Source: Cytophagales bacterium
GTDB taxonomy: Bacteria > Bacteroidota > Bacteroidia > Cytophagales > Microscillaceae
NCBI GenBank assembly: GCA_004293905.1
Contig: RDZE01000027.1
Coordinates: forward strand, 49,929 to 113,928
DNA length: 64,000 nucleotides
Reading direction: 5' to 3'
Positions 37,609 to 46,830 of the stretch are shown piece after piece. Made by a program: the position numbers and the translations under genes. Under the pieces are notes generated by a model that saw only the letters and a program-made list of their open reading frames with translations, was not told the origin of the DNA and did no database searches. Within the stretch, counting starts at the first letter, position 1; each line of letters opens with the position of its first letter.

Positions 37609-40600
37609 ATGAACAATAGAAGACAAAGCATACGTACTTGGGTACTCCTATTTTTTGCCGTTAACATCGCATTAGTAGTTATTAACTATGTTTGGACATT
37701 AGTTTCCAACAATACCTCCTTACAAGATGGCAGATACGTAGAAATTTCACAAGAAAACGAACACTTTATACAGCGTTTGTCATTGATTACCAACTCCATC
37801 ATCAAAGGCGATACCGAACTCAAAGATGTTCTTAAAAAAAATATTGAAAAATATACCATCAATCTTAGCGCACTTAAAAATGGCGGTCAGGTAGTGGTAG
37901 GCAACGAAATCATCAATATTGAAGCCTCCAGCGGCGACGTAATGAATAAAATAGAGGAAATAGAACGTACTTGGAACGACCTCAAAGCGCAATTACTCAT
38001 CATCATTCAAGAACCCTTAGAAATAGATAGCGTTGTTATTCAAAGAAACAATATTACTGTACTCACCGATAGCATAGTCAAGGAAAAAGACTCTCTCAAA
38101 AATGTCCAAAATGACATAGAAATAAATACAGTAAAGATAAACAACCCACGTGTCCAAAAAGCATACGTATATGCACAAGCCAATTTAGACGACATACTCA
38201 ATAAAAGTTTAGACCTTAACAATATATATGAAAATAAATTTGAAGAAAGCCAAAGCTACCAACAAAGCGTACTACTCGTAACGGTTTCGCTCAATTTATT
38301 TCTACTCTTCTTTGGTATGTTCTTCATTATCAGGCAAATCATCAACCCTCTTTCACGCATTGCCAAAACCGCCAAAGATGTAGCCGAAGGAGATGTGAAC
38401 TCCAGCGTATCTTATACAAGCAACAACGAAATAGGCGACCTTTCCGATAGTTTGAACTTGCTTGTTACTAACTTTAAACAATATGCCGAATTTGCAACCA
38501 GTATTGGTAAAGGAAATTTTGACATTCCCTTTGATGTAAAAAGTGAAAAAGATACACTCGGTTATTCACTCTTAGACATGCGCAATAGCTTAGCCACAGT
38601 AGCCGAAGAAGACCGAAAAAGAAACTGGGCAAACGAAGGCTTCACACTTTTCAGCGATATACTACGGCATACTGAAAAAGAAATAAATGATTTGTGTTAT
38701 GATATTGTATCAAATTTAGTCAAATATACACAAGCCAATCAAGGAGGGCTTTTCCTTACCTACAACGATTGGGAAGCGGGCGTACAGTACCTCGAATTAA
38801 GAGCCGCTTTTGCCTATAACAAAAGAAAATATGAAGAAAAACACATTCTCATAGGACAAGGCTTATTGGGACAAGCAGTTTTGGAAAAAGAAATTTCTTA
38901 CATCAATAAAATCCCCGATGATTATATCAAAATCACCTCAGGGCTTGGAGATGCACGCCCCAACGTATTACTCATTATCCCTCTTTTGCTCAACGATGAA
39001 ATATTTGGAGCCATAGAAATTGCGTCTTTTAAAAACTATGAGCAATATGAAATTGACTTTTTGAAGAAAACCGCCGAAAATATAGCTTCTACCATCGCCT
39101 CCGTAAGAGCTACCGAAAATACCAAACGCCTACTCAAAGAAGCTGAAGAAAACTCCGAAAAACTCAAAGCACAAGAAGAAGCCATGCGACAAAGTATGGA
39201 GGAACTTGCCGCTACCCAAAATGAAATGATGAAAAACCAAAACATTTTGGAAGAGTACAAACTAAAACTCGAGGAACAGGTAGAAAAAAGAACACAAGAA
39301 CTCAAAGAGAAAGAAAAAGAGCTATTCAACACCCTTACACAGTTAGAAGAAATTATGGAAAGTACCAAGTCGGGCATTGTAGCCTTAGACAAGAGCTTTA
39401 CCGTAATGGCTACTAATACGCGAATGAGGCAAATCATGAAACACTATTTCAATGCCGAACTCAAAAAAGGAATGTTGTGGTACGAAATTTTTCAGGCAGA
39501 AGAAGAAAAAATAGCCAGCCAAAAAAGATGGGAACGCGCTTTCAAAGGAGAAGATTTTAACACTGAAATTGTATACATTGATAGCGAAGGCAATAAAGAT
39601 TGGTTCGAAGCCTCTTACAGCCCTATTGAAGCACCCAACGGCGAAATCATAGGTGCGTCTATGTTCTCACGAAATATCACACGCCGAAAACAGAGCCAAA
39701 AAGAAATAGAACGCACCGCTAAAATATTAGATAATTCCACCAACGAAGTATACCTCTTTTCAGCAGAAAACTATCAATTCATTTCAGCCAATGAAAGAGC
39801 CAGGAAATCAATCGGTTATAGCGCAGAAGAACTCAAAGAAATGATGTTCTTCGTGTTAGAAAGAAAATTTGACGAAGATTCTTTCGAAGCCTTCATACAA
39901 CCTCTTAAAGAACAAAAAACACAAAACCTTGTGTATGAAACTGCTTTTCAGAAAAAAGAAGGCTCTTTTTATGAAGTAGAAGTGAATTTACAACTCTTTG
40001 ACGATGAAGACAAACCGCTCTTTGCTGCCATCGTACAAGACATCAGCCAGCGCAAACAAAACGAACAACAACTCAAAGAAGCCATCACACGCTTCGACCT
40101 CGTATCGCGCTCTACCAAAGAAGGACTTTGGGAAATGCCCATTTACAACGAAGAATACCTCAATCCTGAAAATGAATTTTGGTTCTCTAAACAATTCAAA
40201 AATCTACTTGGATACGATATAGAAGACGATTTCCCCAATCGTTTTGATAGTTGGAGCTCATTGCTACACCCCGAAGACAAAGAAAAAGTATTGAGTGATT
40301 TTGAAAAACACATTATAGACAGAACAGGAAAAACTCCTTTCCAAACAGAATACAGGCTACTTACTAAACAAGGAGATTATAGTTGGTTTGCTACCAATGG
40401 CGATACCCTCCGCGATGAAAAAGGCTATCCTAAAAGGGTGGCAGGAAGTATCAGGGACATCAGCCGCCGAAAAAGAGCAGAACAGAACCTATTGGAGCAA
40501 ATGGCACAAAATGAAGCCATTTTGAACGCTGCGGTCAATAGTATCATCGCTATAGATATGAAAGGGCGAATCTTATCAGTCAATAAGGCAACACTTACTA

Positions 40601-41640
40601 TGTTTGGTTATTCTGAAGCCGAGCTAATAGGGAAAAATATTAAAATGCTTATGGCAGAGCCTCATTATTCACAACACGACCGCTACCTAAAAAACTACCA
40701 CGAAACAGGCAATAAAAAAATCATAGGGCGCAACCGCGAAGAAGTAGCCAAAAGAAAAGATGGAAGCCTGATACCTATAGAAATTTCTGTATCGGAAGGC
40801 AACGTAGGCAACCGAAAATTTTATATCGGTATGCTGCGCGATATTTCGGAAAGAAAAATAGCCGAGCGCGAAGCCTCAGAAAACCAAATGCGATTCAAGA
40901 AAATAGCCGAAGCCACCACAGATGCTATCATACTGCATAGTGAGGGTATCATTACTGAAGTCAATGAAAGATTTTTGCAAATGCTTGGTTATCAACACGA
41001 TGAAGTAATTAATAAAGAGCTAAGAAGTTTCCTCACACAAGAAAGCCAAGCCATACTGAAAGAAAAAATAGGGCAAAACACAGAAGATACTTACCAAGTA
41101 GCACTCGTTAAACAAAATGGGGAAACTATTCTCGCAATGTTTAACCCAAGAAATATCACACTCGAAACCGAAAAAAGGGAGAGAGTCGTTTCTATCCGCG
41201 AAATTACAGATGCAGAAGCACTTGCACGCAAAAATGCTGAAATTGAATTACAAGCCGTACTTTATAACTTGCAAAAAGCAGAACAAGTAGCAAACGATAC
41301 TTTGAATAACCTACCCGGAGCAGTTTATAGGTATAAAAATGACCCTGAAAAAACAATTATTTACCTTTCCGATGGTATAGAAGAGCTATCGGGCTATGCA
41401 AAAGCAGATTTTATGCAGAATGGAAAGTCTATTACAGACCTCATCGTACCTCAGTTTTTAGAGCCTACACGCATCGAGATTCAAAAAGCATTGGAAGAGA
41501 AGAAGCACTATCTCATCAACTACCAAATCAAAGATAAAAAAGGAAAAACTATAGAGGTATCTGAGAAGGGCTACGGTATTTTTGACAAACACACCCAAGA
41601 ATTGCTTTTTATAGAAGGGTTTATATTTAGAAAATCATGA
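37609..41640 (+). CDS. Giant HAMP-GAF-multi-PAS sensor protein without visible output domain
   Basis: 1343 aa. Order: membrane helix (10-30), periplasmic helical sensor region (31-220), second helix (221-243), HAMP (244-296; INPLSRIAKTAKDVAEGDV), linker, GAF (about 338-500), long coiled coil (503-584; EENSEKLKAQEEAMRQSMEE), then about six PAS/PAC units (583-695, 705-825, 830-965, 970-1085, 1090-1205, 1225-1343). PAC signatures FSRNITRRK, VQDISQRK, IRDISRRK, LRDISERK are visible. The protein stops right after the sixth PAS; no HisKA, HATPase, GGDEF, MCP or HTH was found. The stop overlaps the next gene by ATGA, so it is not an obvious break. It probably acts through a partner. Confidence 0.88.
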   Translation: MNNRRQSIRTWVLLFFAVNIALVVINYVWTLVSNNTSLQDGRYVEISQENEHFIQRLSLITNSIIKGDTELKDVLKKNIEKYTINLSALKNGGQVVVGNEIINIEASSGDVMNKIEEIERTWNDLKAQLLIIIQEPLEIDSVVIQRNNITVLTDSIVKEKDSLKNVQNDIEINTVKINNPRVQKAYVYAQANLDDILNKSLDLNNIYENKFEESQSYQQSVLLVTVSLNLFLLFFGMFFIIRQIINPLSRIAKTAKDVAEGDVNSSVSYTSNNEIGDLSDSLNLLVTNFKQYAEFATSIGKGNFDIPFDVKSEKDTLGYSLLDMRNSLATVAEEDRKRNWANEGFTLFSDILRHTEKEINDLCYDIVSNLVKYTQANQGGLFLTYNDWEAGVQYLELRAAFAYNKRKYEEKHILIGQGLLGQAVLEKEISYINKIPDDYIKITSGLGDARPNVLLIIPLLLNDEIFGAIEIASFKNYEQYEIDFLKKTAENIASTIASVRATENTKRLLKEAEENSEKLKAQEEAMRQSMEELAATQNEMMKNQNILEEYKLKLEEQVEKRTQELKEKEKELFNTLTQLEEIMESTKSGIVALDKSFTVMATNTRMRQIMKHYFNAELKKGMLWYEIFQAEEEKIASQKRWERAFKGEDFNTEIVYIDSEGNKDWFEASYSPIEAPNGEIIGASMFSRNITRRKQSQKEIERTAKILDNSTNEVYLFSAENYQFISANERARKSIGYSAEELKEMMFFVLERKFDEDSFEAFIQPLKEQKTQNLVYETAFQKKEGSFYEVEVNLQLFDDEDKPLFAAIVQDISQRKQNEQQLKEAITRFDLVSRSTKEGLWEMPIYNEEYLNPENEFWFSKQFKNLLGYDIEDDFPNRFDSWSSLLHPEDKEKVLSDFEKHIIDRTGKTPFQTEYRLLTKQGDYSWFATNGDTLRDEKGYPKRVAGSIRDISRRKRAEQNLLEQMAQNEAILNAAVNSIIAIDMKGRILSVNKATLTMFGYSEAELIGKNIKMLMAEPHYSQHDRYLKNYHETGNKKIIGRNREEVAKRKDGSLIPIEISVSEGNVGNRKFYIGMLRDISERKIAEREASENQMRFKKIAEATTDAIILHSEGIITEVNERFLQMLGYQHDEVINKELRSFLTQESQAILKEKIGQNTEDTYQVALVKQNGETILAMFNPRNITLETEKRERVVSIREITDAEALARKNAEIELQAVLYNLQKAEQVANDTLNNLPGAVYRYKNDPEKTIIYLSDGIEELSGYAKADFMQNGKSITDLIVPQFLEPTRIEIQKALEEKKHYLINYQIKDKKGKTIEVSEKGYGIFDKHTQELLFIEGFIFRKS

Positions 41641-42164
41641 CACGCAAACAATCAGTTTCTATTGTATTAGTCGCTTTTTTAATTGCTTTTTTGCTTTATA
41701 ATGTTTTTATAGCTATTGTATGGCAAACAAGCCCTAATTTCTTTTTGGCAGAGTGGCGAACACTCGATTTTTTTATCTATTTGCTTACAGTCGTTATCAC
41801 GGTGTATTATGCGCGTTTTGTGGTAAATCAGGGGTTTATTTCTTTCTCCGAAGGTTGGTTAGTAAGCATCAGCACTACTACGCTTTTGCTTATGGGGTCT
41901 TTATTCACCTTGTATATTTGGACTGAATACCTTGCTCCTGACACCCTGCCCGATTATAAAAAAACACTCATAGAACGAATTAACACTATGAAAAAAGAGG
42001 AAATAATCCAAACATTTGGCACTGAAGAAAACAGCAAGGCAGTAGTAGCCGCCTTGCCTGAATTGGGTGTAATGGGTATTTTATTAGACGAAGCAAAGAA
42101 AAAAGCCGTACTGATACTCTTATTTTCGGTAGTCATTCCAGCTCTTTTTCGAAGAAAGGCTTAA
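41637..42164 (+). CDS. DUF4199-family membrane protein (second copy)
   Basis: 175 aa with four predicted membrane helices (about 9-28, 44-60, 76-96 and 150-170), a charged loop with ERINTMKKEEIIQTFGTEEN before the last helix, and the FISFSEGWLVSISTTTLLL segment typical of DUF4199. Overlaps the giant sensor by 4 bases (ATGA), so the two are translated together and may interact in the membrane. Its end overlaps the DAHP synthase gene on the other strand by 4 bases. Function unknown. Confidence 0.68.
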   Translation: MTRKQSVSIVLVAFLIAFLLYNVFIAIVWQTSPNFFLAEWRTLDFFIYLLTVVITVYYARFVVNQGFISFSEGWLVSISTTTLLLMGSLFTLYIWTEYLAPDTLPDYKKTLIERINTMKKEEIIQTFGTEENSKAVVAALPELGVMGILLDEAKKKAVLILLFSVVIPALFRRKA

Positions 42165-43264
42165 GAAATATTCAAATCTCTTTTGTTCATTACCTCCGTT
42201 TGCTTACGAATAGACTCTACGTGAATGAGTTTAAAAATTTCAGCGATAAAATCTTCCGTCAGTTGCAATTTTTTGCCCCATTCGGGTCTTGTTTTAAAGA
42301 TTTGATCCCAACGTTCTAATTGAAAAATAGTAACGTTGTTGTCTTTCTTATATTCTCCTATTTTCTCAACCAAGCGAACGCGTGCCGCCAATACTTCTAT
42401 AAGTTCGCGGTCTAAGTTGTCAATTTTCTGCCGTAGGTCTTCTAATTGGTTAATAAAAAAAGCATTTTCACTATTGTTATTACGCATTTGAAGGCTTTCT
42501 AACATCTTGCCCAAATCGTGAGGCGTGAGTTGCTGTTCGGCATCGCTCAGTGCTACTACAGGGTTGATGTGTGACTCTATCATCAGACCATCGTAGTTCA
42601 GGTCAAGTGCCTTTTGTGATACTGCCTGAATGAGGTCGCGGCGTCCGCAAATATGACTTGGGTCGCAAATGAGGGGTATTTCGGGCAGAATGGTTTTCAG
42701 CTCTATAGCCAATTGCCACATAGGGTCGTTGCGGTATTTGCTTTTCTGAAAATTAGAGAAGCCACGATGTATGACTGCAATATTTTTGATGCCTGCTTGG
42801 TAAATGCGCTCAATGGCTCCTACCCACAAAGCGACATCGGGGTTGACAGGATTTTTGATCATCACGGGTACATCTACGCCGCGCAAAGCATCGGCAATGT
42901 CTTGCACATTGAAAGGATTGACCGTAGTACGCGCGCCTATCCACAACACATCTGTTTCGTATTTGAGGGCTTGCTCTATGTGTTCGGGCGTGGCTACTTC
43001 GGTAGTAGTGGGCAGTCCGAGTTCTTTTTTTACTTTCAAAAGCCAAGGCAGAGCCTTCAGACCATAGCCCTCAAAACTATTGGGGCGTGTGCGTGGTTTC
43101 CACACCCCTGCTCGGAGCATGTCTACGCCTATGTTTTTTAATTCTGAACAGGTTTGCATCATTTGTTCTTCTGATTCAGCACTGCAAGGTCCTGCGATGA
43201 TGAGTGGTTTTCCTTCTTTTTTAACCCATGCTGAAAGTGGATTGAGTTGTAGATTTACTTTCAT
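42161..43264 (-). CDS. DAHP synthase fused to chorismate mutase
   Basis: 367 aa bifunctional enzyme. Residues 1-260 are a type I-beta 3-deoxy-7-phosphoheptulonate synthase (AGPCSAESEEQM, AGVWKPRTRPNSFEGYG, VIHRGFSNFQKSKYRNDP, CDPSHICGRRDLIQ, DGLMIESH). Residues about 275-360 are an AroQ-type chorismate mutase (LEDLRQKIDNLDRELIEVLA ... RLVEKIGEYKKDNN). It catalyses the first shikimate step and the first step to Phe/Tyr. In Bacillus the mutase is N-terminal; the C-terminal position is the Bacteroidota arrangement, in which the mutase domain also mediates feedback control. A TAnnTTTG box lies just upstream. Confidence 0.95.
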   Translation of the reverse strand: MKVNLQLNPLSAWVKKEGKPLIIAGPCSAESEEQMMQTCSELKNIGVDMLRAGVWKPRTRPNSFEGYGLKALPWLLKVKKELGLPTTTEVATPEHIEQALKYETDVLWIGARTTVNPFNVQDIADALRGVDVPVMIKNPVNPDVALWVGAIERIYQAGIKNIAVIHRGFSNFQKSKYRNDPMWQLAIELKTILPEIPLICDPSHICGRRDLIQAVSQKALDLNYDGLMIESHINPVVALSDAEQQLTPHDLGKMLESLQMRNNNSENAFFINQLEDLRQKIDNLDRELIEVLAARVRLVEKIGEYKKDNNVTIFQLERWDQIFKTRPEWGKKLQLTEDFIAEIFKLIHVESIRKQTEVMNKRDLNIS

Positions 43265-43270
43265 AGTTTA

Positions 43271-43278
43271 CAAATATA
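43271..43278 (-). promoter_or_regulatory. -7 box of the DAHP synthase gene
   Basis: On the minus strand TATATTTG, a TAnnTTTG match, lies 6 bases before the ATG at 43264. A TTTG is 25 nt further up, which is longer than usual. Confidence 0.4.
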
Positions 43279-43316
43279 GTATTTTTGATAAAAAAATCTA
43301 TGACAAAAGTCCTTTT

Positions 43317-43343
43317 TTTGTTAAAAATAAAACCCTAATTTTG
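43317..43343 (+). promoter_or_regulatory. Promoter-like pair ahead of the BLUF gene
   Basis: TTTG (43317-43320), 15-nt spacer, TAATTTTG (43336-43343). The -7 box is good and the spacing is short. ATG at 43375. Confidence 0.4.
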
Positions 43344-43374
43344 CGAAATCATTTTTACTAAAAGCTACTTTAAT

Positions 43375-43791
43375 ATGTTAGTACATTTATTATATGCGAG
43401 CAAGCGCGATGTTCATTGCAACGAAACAGAAATTAATAATATTTTGGCTGCCTCTGTCAAAAATAATCCTGCTTTGGGCATTACAGGTATTTTGCTCTAC
43501 ACAGAAACCCGATTTATTCAGTATGTAGAAGGGGAGTATGGCAATGTAATGCCTTTGTACGAAAAAATTAAAAAAGACACAAGACACCAAGACGTGCAAC
43601 TCATTTCTTTGGGTTTGATTCAGGAAAAAATATTCCCTCAATGGTATATGGGAAGCCAGAAAACGACTTCTGATAGGGTAGAGTTTCTTTTGCAGATAGA
43701 AGAACAAGAAAAAGTAACTATAGATGGATTGTTATTGGGTAAGATAGAGCAGGGGAAAAAGGTACAAAAACTTTTACAAAACTTGGCTTAG
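43375..43791 (+). CDS. BLUF-domain blue-light photoreceptor
   Basis: 138 aa, a stand-alone BLUF domain with a short helical tail. The flavin-site residues are in place: Tyr7 (LLYAS), Asn31 and Gln49 (FIQYVEG), with the same spacing as Tyr21/Asn45/Gln63 of AppA. GITGILLY and FPQWYMGS (Trp region) are also typical. BLUF domains bind FAD and shift hydrogen bonding on blue light. With no output domain fused, the signal must go to a partner protein. The next gene faces it on the opposite strand; Cry-DASH lies 3.3 kb away. Confidence 0.93.
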   Translation: MLVHLLYASKRDVHCNETEINNILAASVKNNPALGITGILLYTETRFIQYVEGEYGNVMPLYEKIKKDTRHQDVQLISLGLIQEKIFPQWYMGSQKTTSDRVEFLLQIEEQEKVTIDGLLLGKIEQGKKVQKLLQNLA

Positions 43792-43879
43792 TACTATGCC
43801 AAAGAAAAAGAAAAAGTACGAAAGTTCATTTTAACAATTTAGTTCGCTTGCTACAAATGCAATGTGGGTTGATGATTTT

Positions 43880-44296
43880 TTATGCTTTTTCAAGATTTTT
43901 TATCCAAGTGAGTGCCTCATTTTTATTGCCAAAATATTTTACCTCAAAAGGTAATTGCCCAGCTTCATCTACTGTTTGTTCTGTTGATAAATTGGCTATT
44001 AGTTCTTCTGGAACGATAATAGCAAGAGATTTCAAGCCTATGGTAATACAGGCTTCTGCTACTACAGACGCAATCCAACTTTGAATTTCTATCGTAAAAG
44101 CACATTTTCTATTCAAGTCGTCTGCAATAAAATACATTGGTGCGTACTCTTTAATGATAAGGGTTTCCTGACTAATGATTTCTTTTAATTCATGTTCATT
44201 AATATTCTCATTTCCATCTAACCAATGGTGCATTAGTAGTCTTCTCTGTTCATCAAAAAAGACACTCATAAATTGAATTTGTTTAAGAGGTTTCAT
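43880..44296 (-). CDS. Hypothetical protein, STAS/SpoIIAA-like
   Basis: 138 aa, no signal peptide. It starts with a strand-rich part (IQFMSVFFDEQRRLLMHHWL), then APMYFIADDLNRKCAFTIEIQSWIASVV, then GLKSLAIIVPEELIANLSTE and a final helix (NKNEALTWIKNLEKA). The alternation and the closing EALTWI helix resemble the SpoIIAA-like/STAS proteins often found as orphans in Bacteroidota. It converges on the BLUF gene with an 88-bp gap. It might be the BLUF partner, but that is conjecture from position only. Confidence 0.65.
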   Translation of the reverse strand: MKPLKQIQFMSVFFDEQRRLLMHHWLDGNENINEHELKEIISQETLIIKEYAPMYFIADDLNRKCAFTIEIQSWIASVVAEACITIGLKSLAIIVPEELIANLSTEQTVDEAGQLPFEVKYFGNKNEALTWIKNLEKA

Positions 44297-44454
44297 ATTT
44301 TCAGTGTTTAGTTTAAAATATCACCTAACATTTAGTAACTACCCTAAGAGGTGGCGATTGAGAAGTAGTTCGCTATCGACCGGGACTGGACTTGAATAAA
44401 AGCACTAACTCCCGCTTTTCGCAAAATATCTGCTATAGGCTGTTATTCTTTCTG
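44297..44454. other. Non-coding spacer with cassette-end look
   Basis: 158 bp with no reading frame and a higher GC content than its flanks. On the minus strand it follows the propeller lipoprotein. It contains an AATAACAGCC start, AAAAGCGGGAGTTAGTGC and GTTAGGT towards its end, which recall simple sites of gene cassettes. No firm attC could be drawn. Confidence 0.3.
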
Positions 44455-45513
44455 TCAATATGGTTGAAATTTTTCAAAAGTTGTTCCATTGAATTTAAAC
44501 GCACCATTTTCATTTGTTCCAAGCCATAGGTCGCCATTGTTGTCTTTATATATGCTGAACAAAGTAATGTCTTTTGAATTATCTTGAACAACATAATGTG
44601 TAATCTTTGCTCCATCGTATTTCCAAATGCCATCTTGATAGGTTACGAACCACAAATTATTTTGGTTGTCTCTTGTTGTTGATAGATACTCATCTAAATT
44701 ACTGTCCTTTTTCCCATCTAAACTGCCTATGCTTTCGTGTCTTGTATAAAATTGATTACTTTTTAGTGTTATACTGTCATAAATGCTATAACGTTTTTCG
44801 GTATTAAACCAAAAGTCGCCATTTTTATCTTCCGTAATTGAACGCACGCCATTGGCTCCTTCGTTCCGAAATTCTGTTACATCTTCTTCTGTAATCCATT
44901 CGAATGATTTTCCATCATAACGACAAACTCCAACTGGGTTTGTACCAAACCAAATATTTCCTTTCTGGTCTTTATAGATGCTATAAATTTCAAAAGGATT
45001 GGAAAATTTTGGTGGCTTTGGCAGTGTCAATTCATATAAGGTATTTCCATCAAAACGGAAAACTTTTTGTTTGGCTTGATACACATTTCTTAACCACAAA
45101 TCATTGGCTTCAAGTTTCCATTCATTACTTGGAGTTGCTACAATATGGGTAAATGATTTTCCGTCAAATTTTGTTATTGTAGCATTTGGGTTCATACCTG
45201 CGAAATAGATGTTGCCCGATTTATCTTCCTTTATATCATCAACTCTATTGGTATACAAACCATGCTTTGTTGTGTAATTTATCAAAGTTTTACCGTCATA
45301 TCTATACACTCCTGTTTGCCAACTTCCAAACCAATAAATATTTTTCTTGTCTTGATAAACCACCATAATACTGCTTCCAAGTTCCTTTACGGTGTCGCCT
45401 TTTGCAAATAGTTCTTGTAACTGTTCTGTGTTTTTTTTCTGATTAGAGGTCTGCCCATTACACGAAGCCAAAATGAATAGAGTATTAAAAAATAAGAGGG
45501 TTGGTAATTTCAT
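44455..45513 (-). CDS. Two-component-regulator-propeller lipoprotein (copy 1)
   Basis: 352 aa. Lipobox ILASC (Cys18). The rest is a chain of Reg_prop-type blades, each with the pattern I.ED..G.IWFGT...G...YDGKSF (examples: IYKDQKGNIWFGTNPVGVCR, ITEDKNGDFWFNTEKRYSIY, IYKDNNGDLWLGTNENGAFK). In hybrid two-component sensors this propeller is the periplasmic ligand-binding part. Here it stands alone on a lipid anchor with no kinase. It is clearly a paralogue of the gene at 62903-63964. Role unknown, perhaps ligand capture at the cell surface. Confidence 0.88.
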   Translation of the reverse strand: MKLPTLLFFNTLFILASCNGQTSNQKKNTEQLQELFAKGDTVKELGSSIMVVYQDKKNIYWFGSWQTGVYRYDGKTLINYTTKHGLYTNRVDDIKEDKSGNIYFAGMNPNATITKFDGKSFTHIVATPSNEWKLEANDLWLRNVYQAKQKVFRFDGNTLYELTLPKPPKFSNPFEIYSIYKDQKGNIWFGTNPVGVCRYDGKSFEWITEEDVTEFRNEGANGVRSITEDKNGDFWFNTEKRYSIYDSITLKSNQFYTRHESIGSLDGKKDSNLDEYLSTTRDNQNNLWFVTYQDGIWKYDGAKITHYVVQDNSKDITLFSIYKDNNGDLWLGTNENGAFKFNGTTFEKFQPY

Positions 45514-45638
45514 TTTTGCCTGTTTGTTGTTTATTTATTACTGTTGGTTATAGAATAGCTGCCAATTTATTAATTACAACAAATATGGCAAATCATAGCC
45601 AATTTGCCAAATATTTTGGAGAATTGTTTTTTAAAACC

Positions 45639-45709
45639 TTGAAAATGAGTTTATTACAAGTGTTTTTTGGTTTTGATGTAAGCCTAAATGGAGTGCATTA
45701 GCCCTGCCT
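45639..45709. repeat. 71-bp direct repeat, copy A
   Basis: Same orientation as copy B at 46831-46901, with one mismatch in 71 positions (G at the 'tttgatg' point against A in B). It starts TTGAAAATGAGTTTATT and ends GCATTAGCCCTGCCT. Copies A and B flank the esterase gene. Confidence 0.9.
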
Positions 45710-45742
45710 TTTTGCAACATAATGTTGTAGGCTATTTATCTT

Positions 45743-46702
45743 TTATTTACAGAGCTCGTACTGTTTGAAAAAATTCCAAACTTCTTGGCTCGCAAAAATG
45801 TCTAAGTTAGTTTCGCCCATAGTCGTTAGATTTGGTAATTTTACCCCTGCCCAAGTATGCCCACCTCCGTTAATTTTATAGAATTTCACTCTGGAATTAT
45901 TACAACTTCCATTAGTATATTCATAAACTTCTACTGTGGAATTGTCTGTTGTATTTATATTGGGCAAATTAATTATAGGTAATGTGGTTTGACAATTATT
46001 TTTTGTAACCCAATAACTGACGGCTTGTTCAATTCCTACAATAGGCAGCGTATTAGAACCTACCACTACACCTCCATTGTAAGGGACTAAGGGGTCAGCA
46101 GTACCAAAAATAAAAATCTGCGGAATGGCTCTTTGTGGATTGCCAGTATCGTATAAATTTTTCATAATTGTTCCCCCAATAGTACCAAAAGCGGCGAACT
46201 GTTCGTTTTTCTCAAATGCAATACGCTGAGTTAAAAAACTACCATTCGAGAAACCACACAAATAAACCTTTTTCGCATTGATTTTGTATTCTTGTTTTAA
46301 AGATGTAACTAACTGGTCAATAAATCCAACATCATCAATACCTTGATTATCTGGGGCTAATCCACGACCGTCAGCCCAAACAAAACTATTGGGACTTGCT
46401 TCAAAAAAAGCTTGTGGATAAACCATTAAAAAATTTTCTGATTCGGAAACTTGATTAAAGTTGGTGAAATTAACAGCACTCGCAGAACTTCCTCCACCCC
46501 CGTGTAAAAAAACAACAAGCGGAAGTTCGGTAGTTCCGTTATAAGACGAAGGAATGTGTAAAATATATTTCCGTGAATTGTTTTGATAGATAATTGTGCC
46601 GTTTATGGTTTCAGGAAAGGATTTGGGTCCAACCGCTTCGGTTTCTTTCTTGCACGAAAGCAAAAGCATAATAAGTAAACACAAAATAATACTATTTTTC
46701 AT
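45743..46702 (-). CDS. PHB-depolymerase/feruloyl-esterase family lipoprotein
   Basis: 319 aa. Lipobox LLLSC (Cys17). Alpha/beta hydrolase of the LpqC/PHB depolymerase-like esterase family: LPLVVFLHGGGGSSASAV (oxyanion region), LMVYPQAF, WADGRG, DDVGFIDQLV, nucleophile Ser in LCGFSNGSF, Asp in FGTADPLVPYNGG, His in GGGHTWAG. Family members cleave polyhydroxybutyrate oligomers, feruloyl esters or acetylated sugars outside the cytoplasm. It is anchored to a membrane. The gene lies alone between two copies of a 71-bp repeat, as if inserted as a unit. Confidence 0.88.
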   Translation of the reverse strand: MKNSIILCLLIMLLLSCKKETEAVGPKSFPETINGTIIYQNNSRKYILHIPSSYNGTTELPLVVFLHGGGGSSASAVNFTNFNQVSESENFLMVYPQAFFEASPNSFVWADGRGLAPDNQGIDDVGFIDQLVTSLKQEYKINAKKVYLCGFSNGSFLTQRIAFEKNEQFAAFGTIGGTIMKNLYDTGNPQRAIPQIFIFGTADPLVPYNGGVVVGSNTLPIVGIEQAVSYWVTKNNCQTTLPIINLPNINTTDNSTVEVYEYTNGSCNNSRVKFYKINGGGHTWAGVKLPNLTTMGETNLDIFASQEVWNFFKQYELCK

Positions 46703-46830
46703 GTGAATTAATGTTTAGAATATGATTGCTTATTAGACTTGTTTTATGTTGATTGGTTTAATAGCAAGTAATAGTTTTTTATACAAAACCATTCAAAACA
46801 CCAAATAAGCTGAAGTTATTTTTTTAAACT

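Noticed and set aside
41560..42164. Possible frameshift that would join the giant sensor to a kinase domain
   Set aside because: The sequence after the stop encodes a four-helix DUF4199 membrane protein in a coupled ATGA arrangement; no H-box, N-box or G-box residues are seen in any frame.
42653..43141. 162-codon open frame on the plus strand
   Set aside because: It lies antisense inside the DAHP synthase/chorismate mutase gene, whose protein is conserved throughout; the frame shows no domain and has a shadow-like composition.
45501..45701. 66-codon frame ending in repeat copy A, and the 18-codon frame MSLLQVFFGF... present in both repeat copies
   Set aside because: No ribosome-binding site, no conservation upstream of the repeat, and only one codon differs between copies; treated as part of the repeat and not as a gene.
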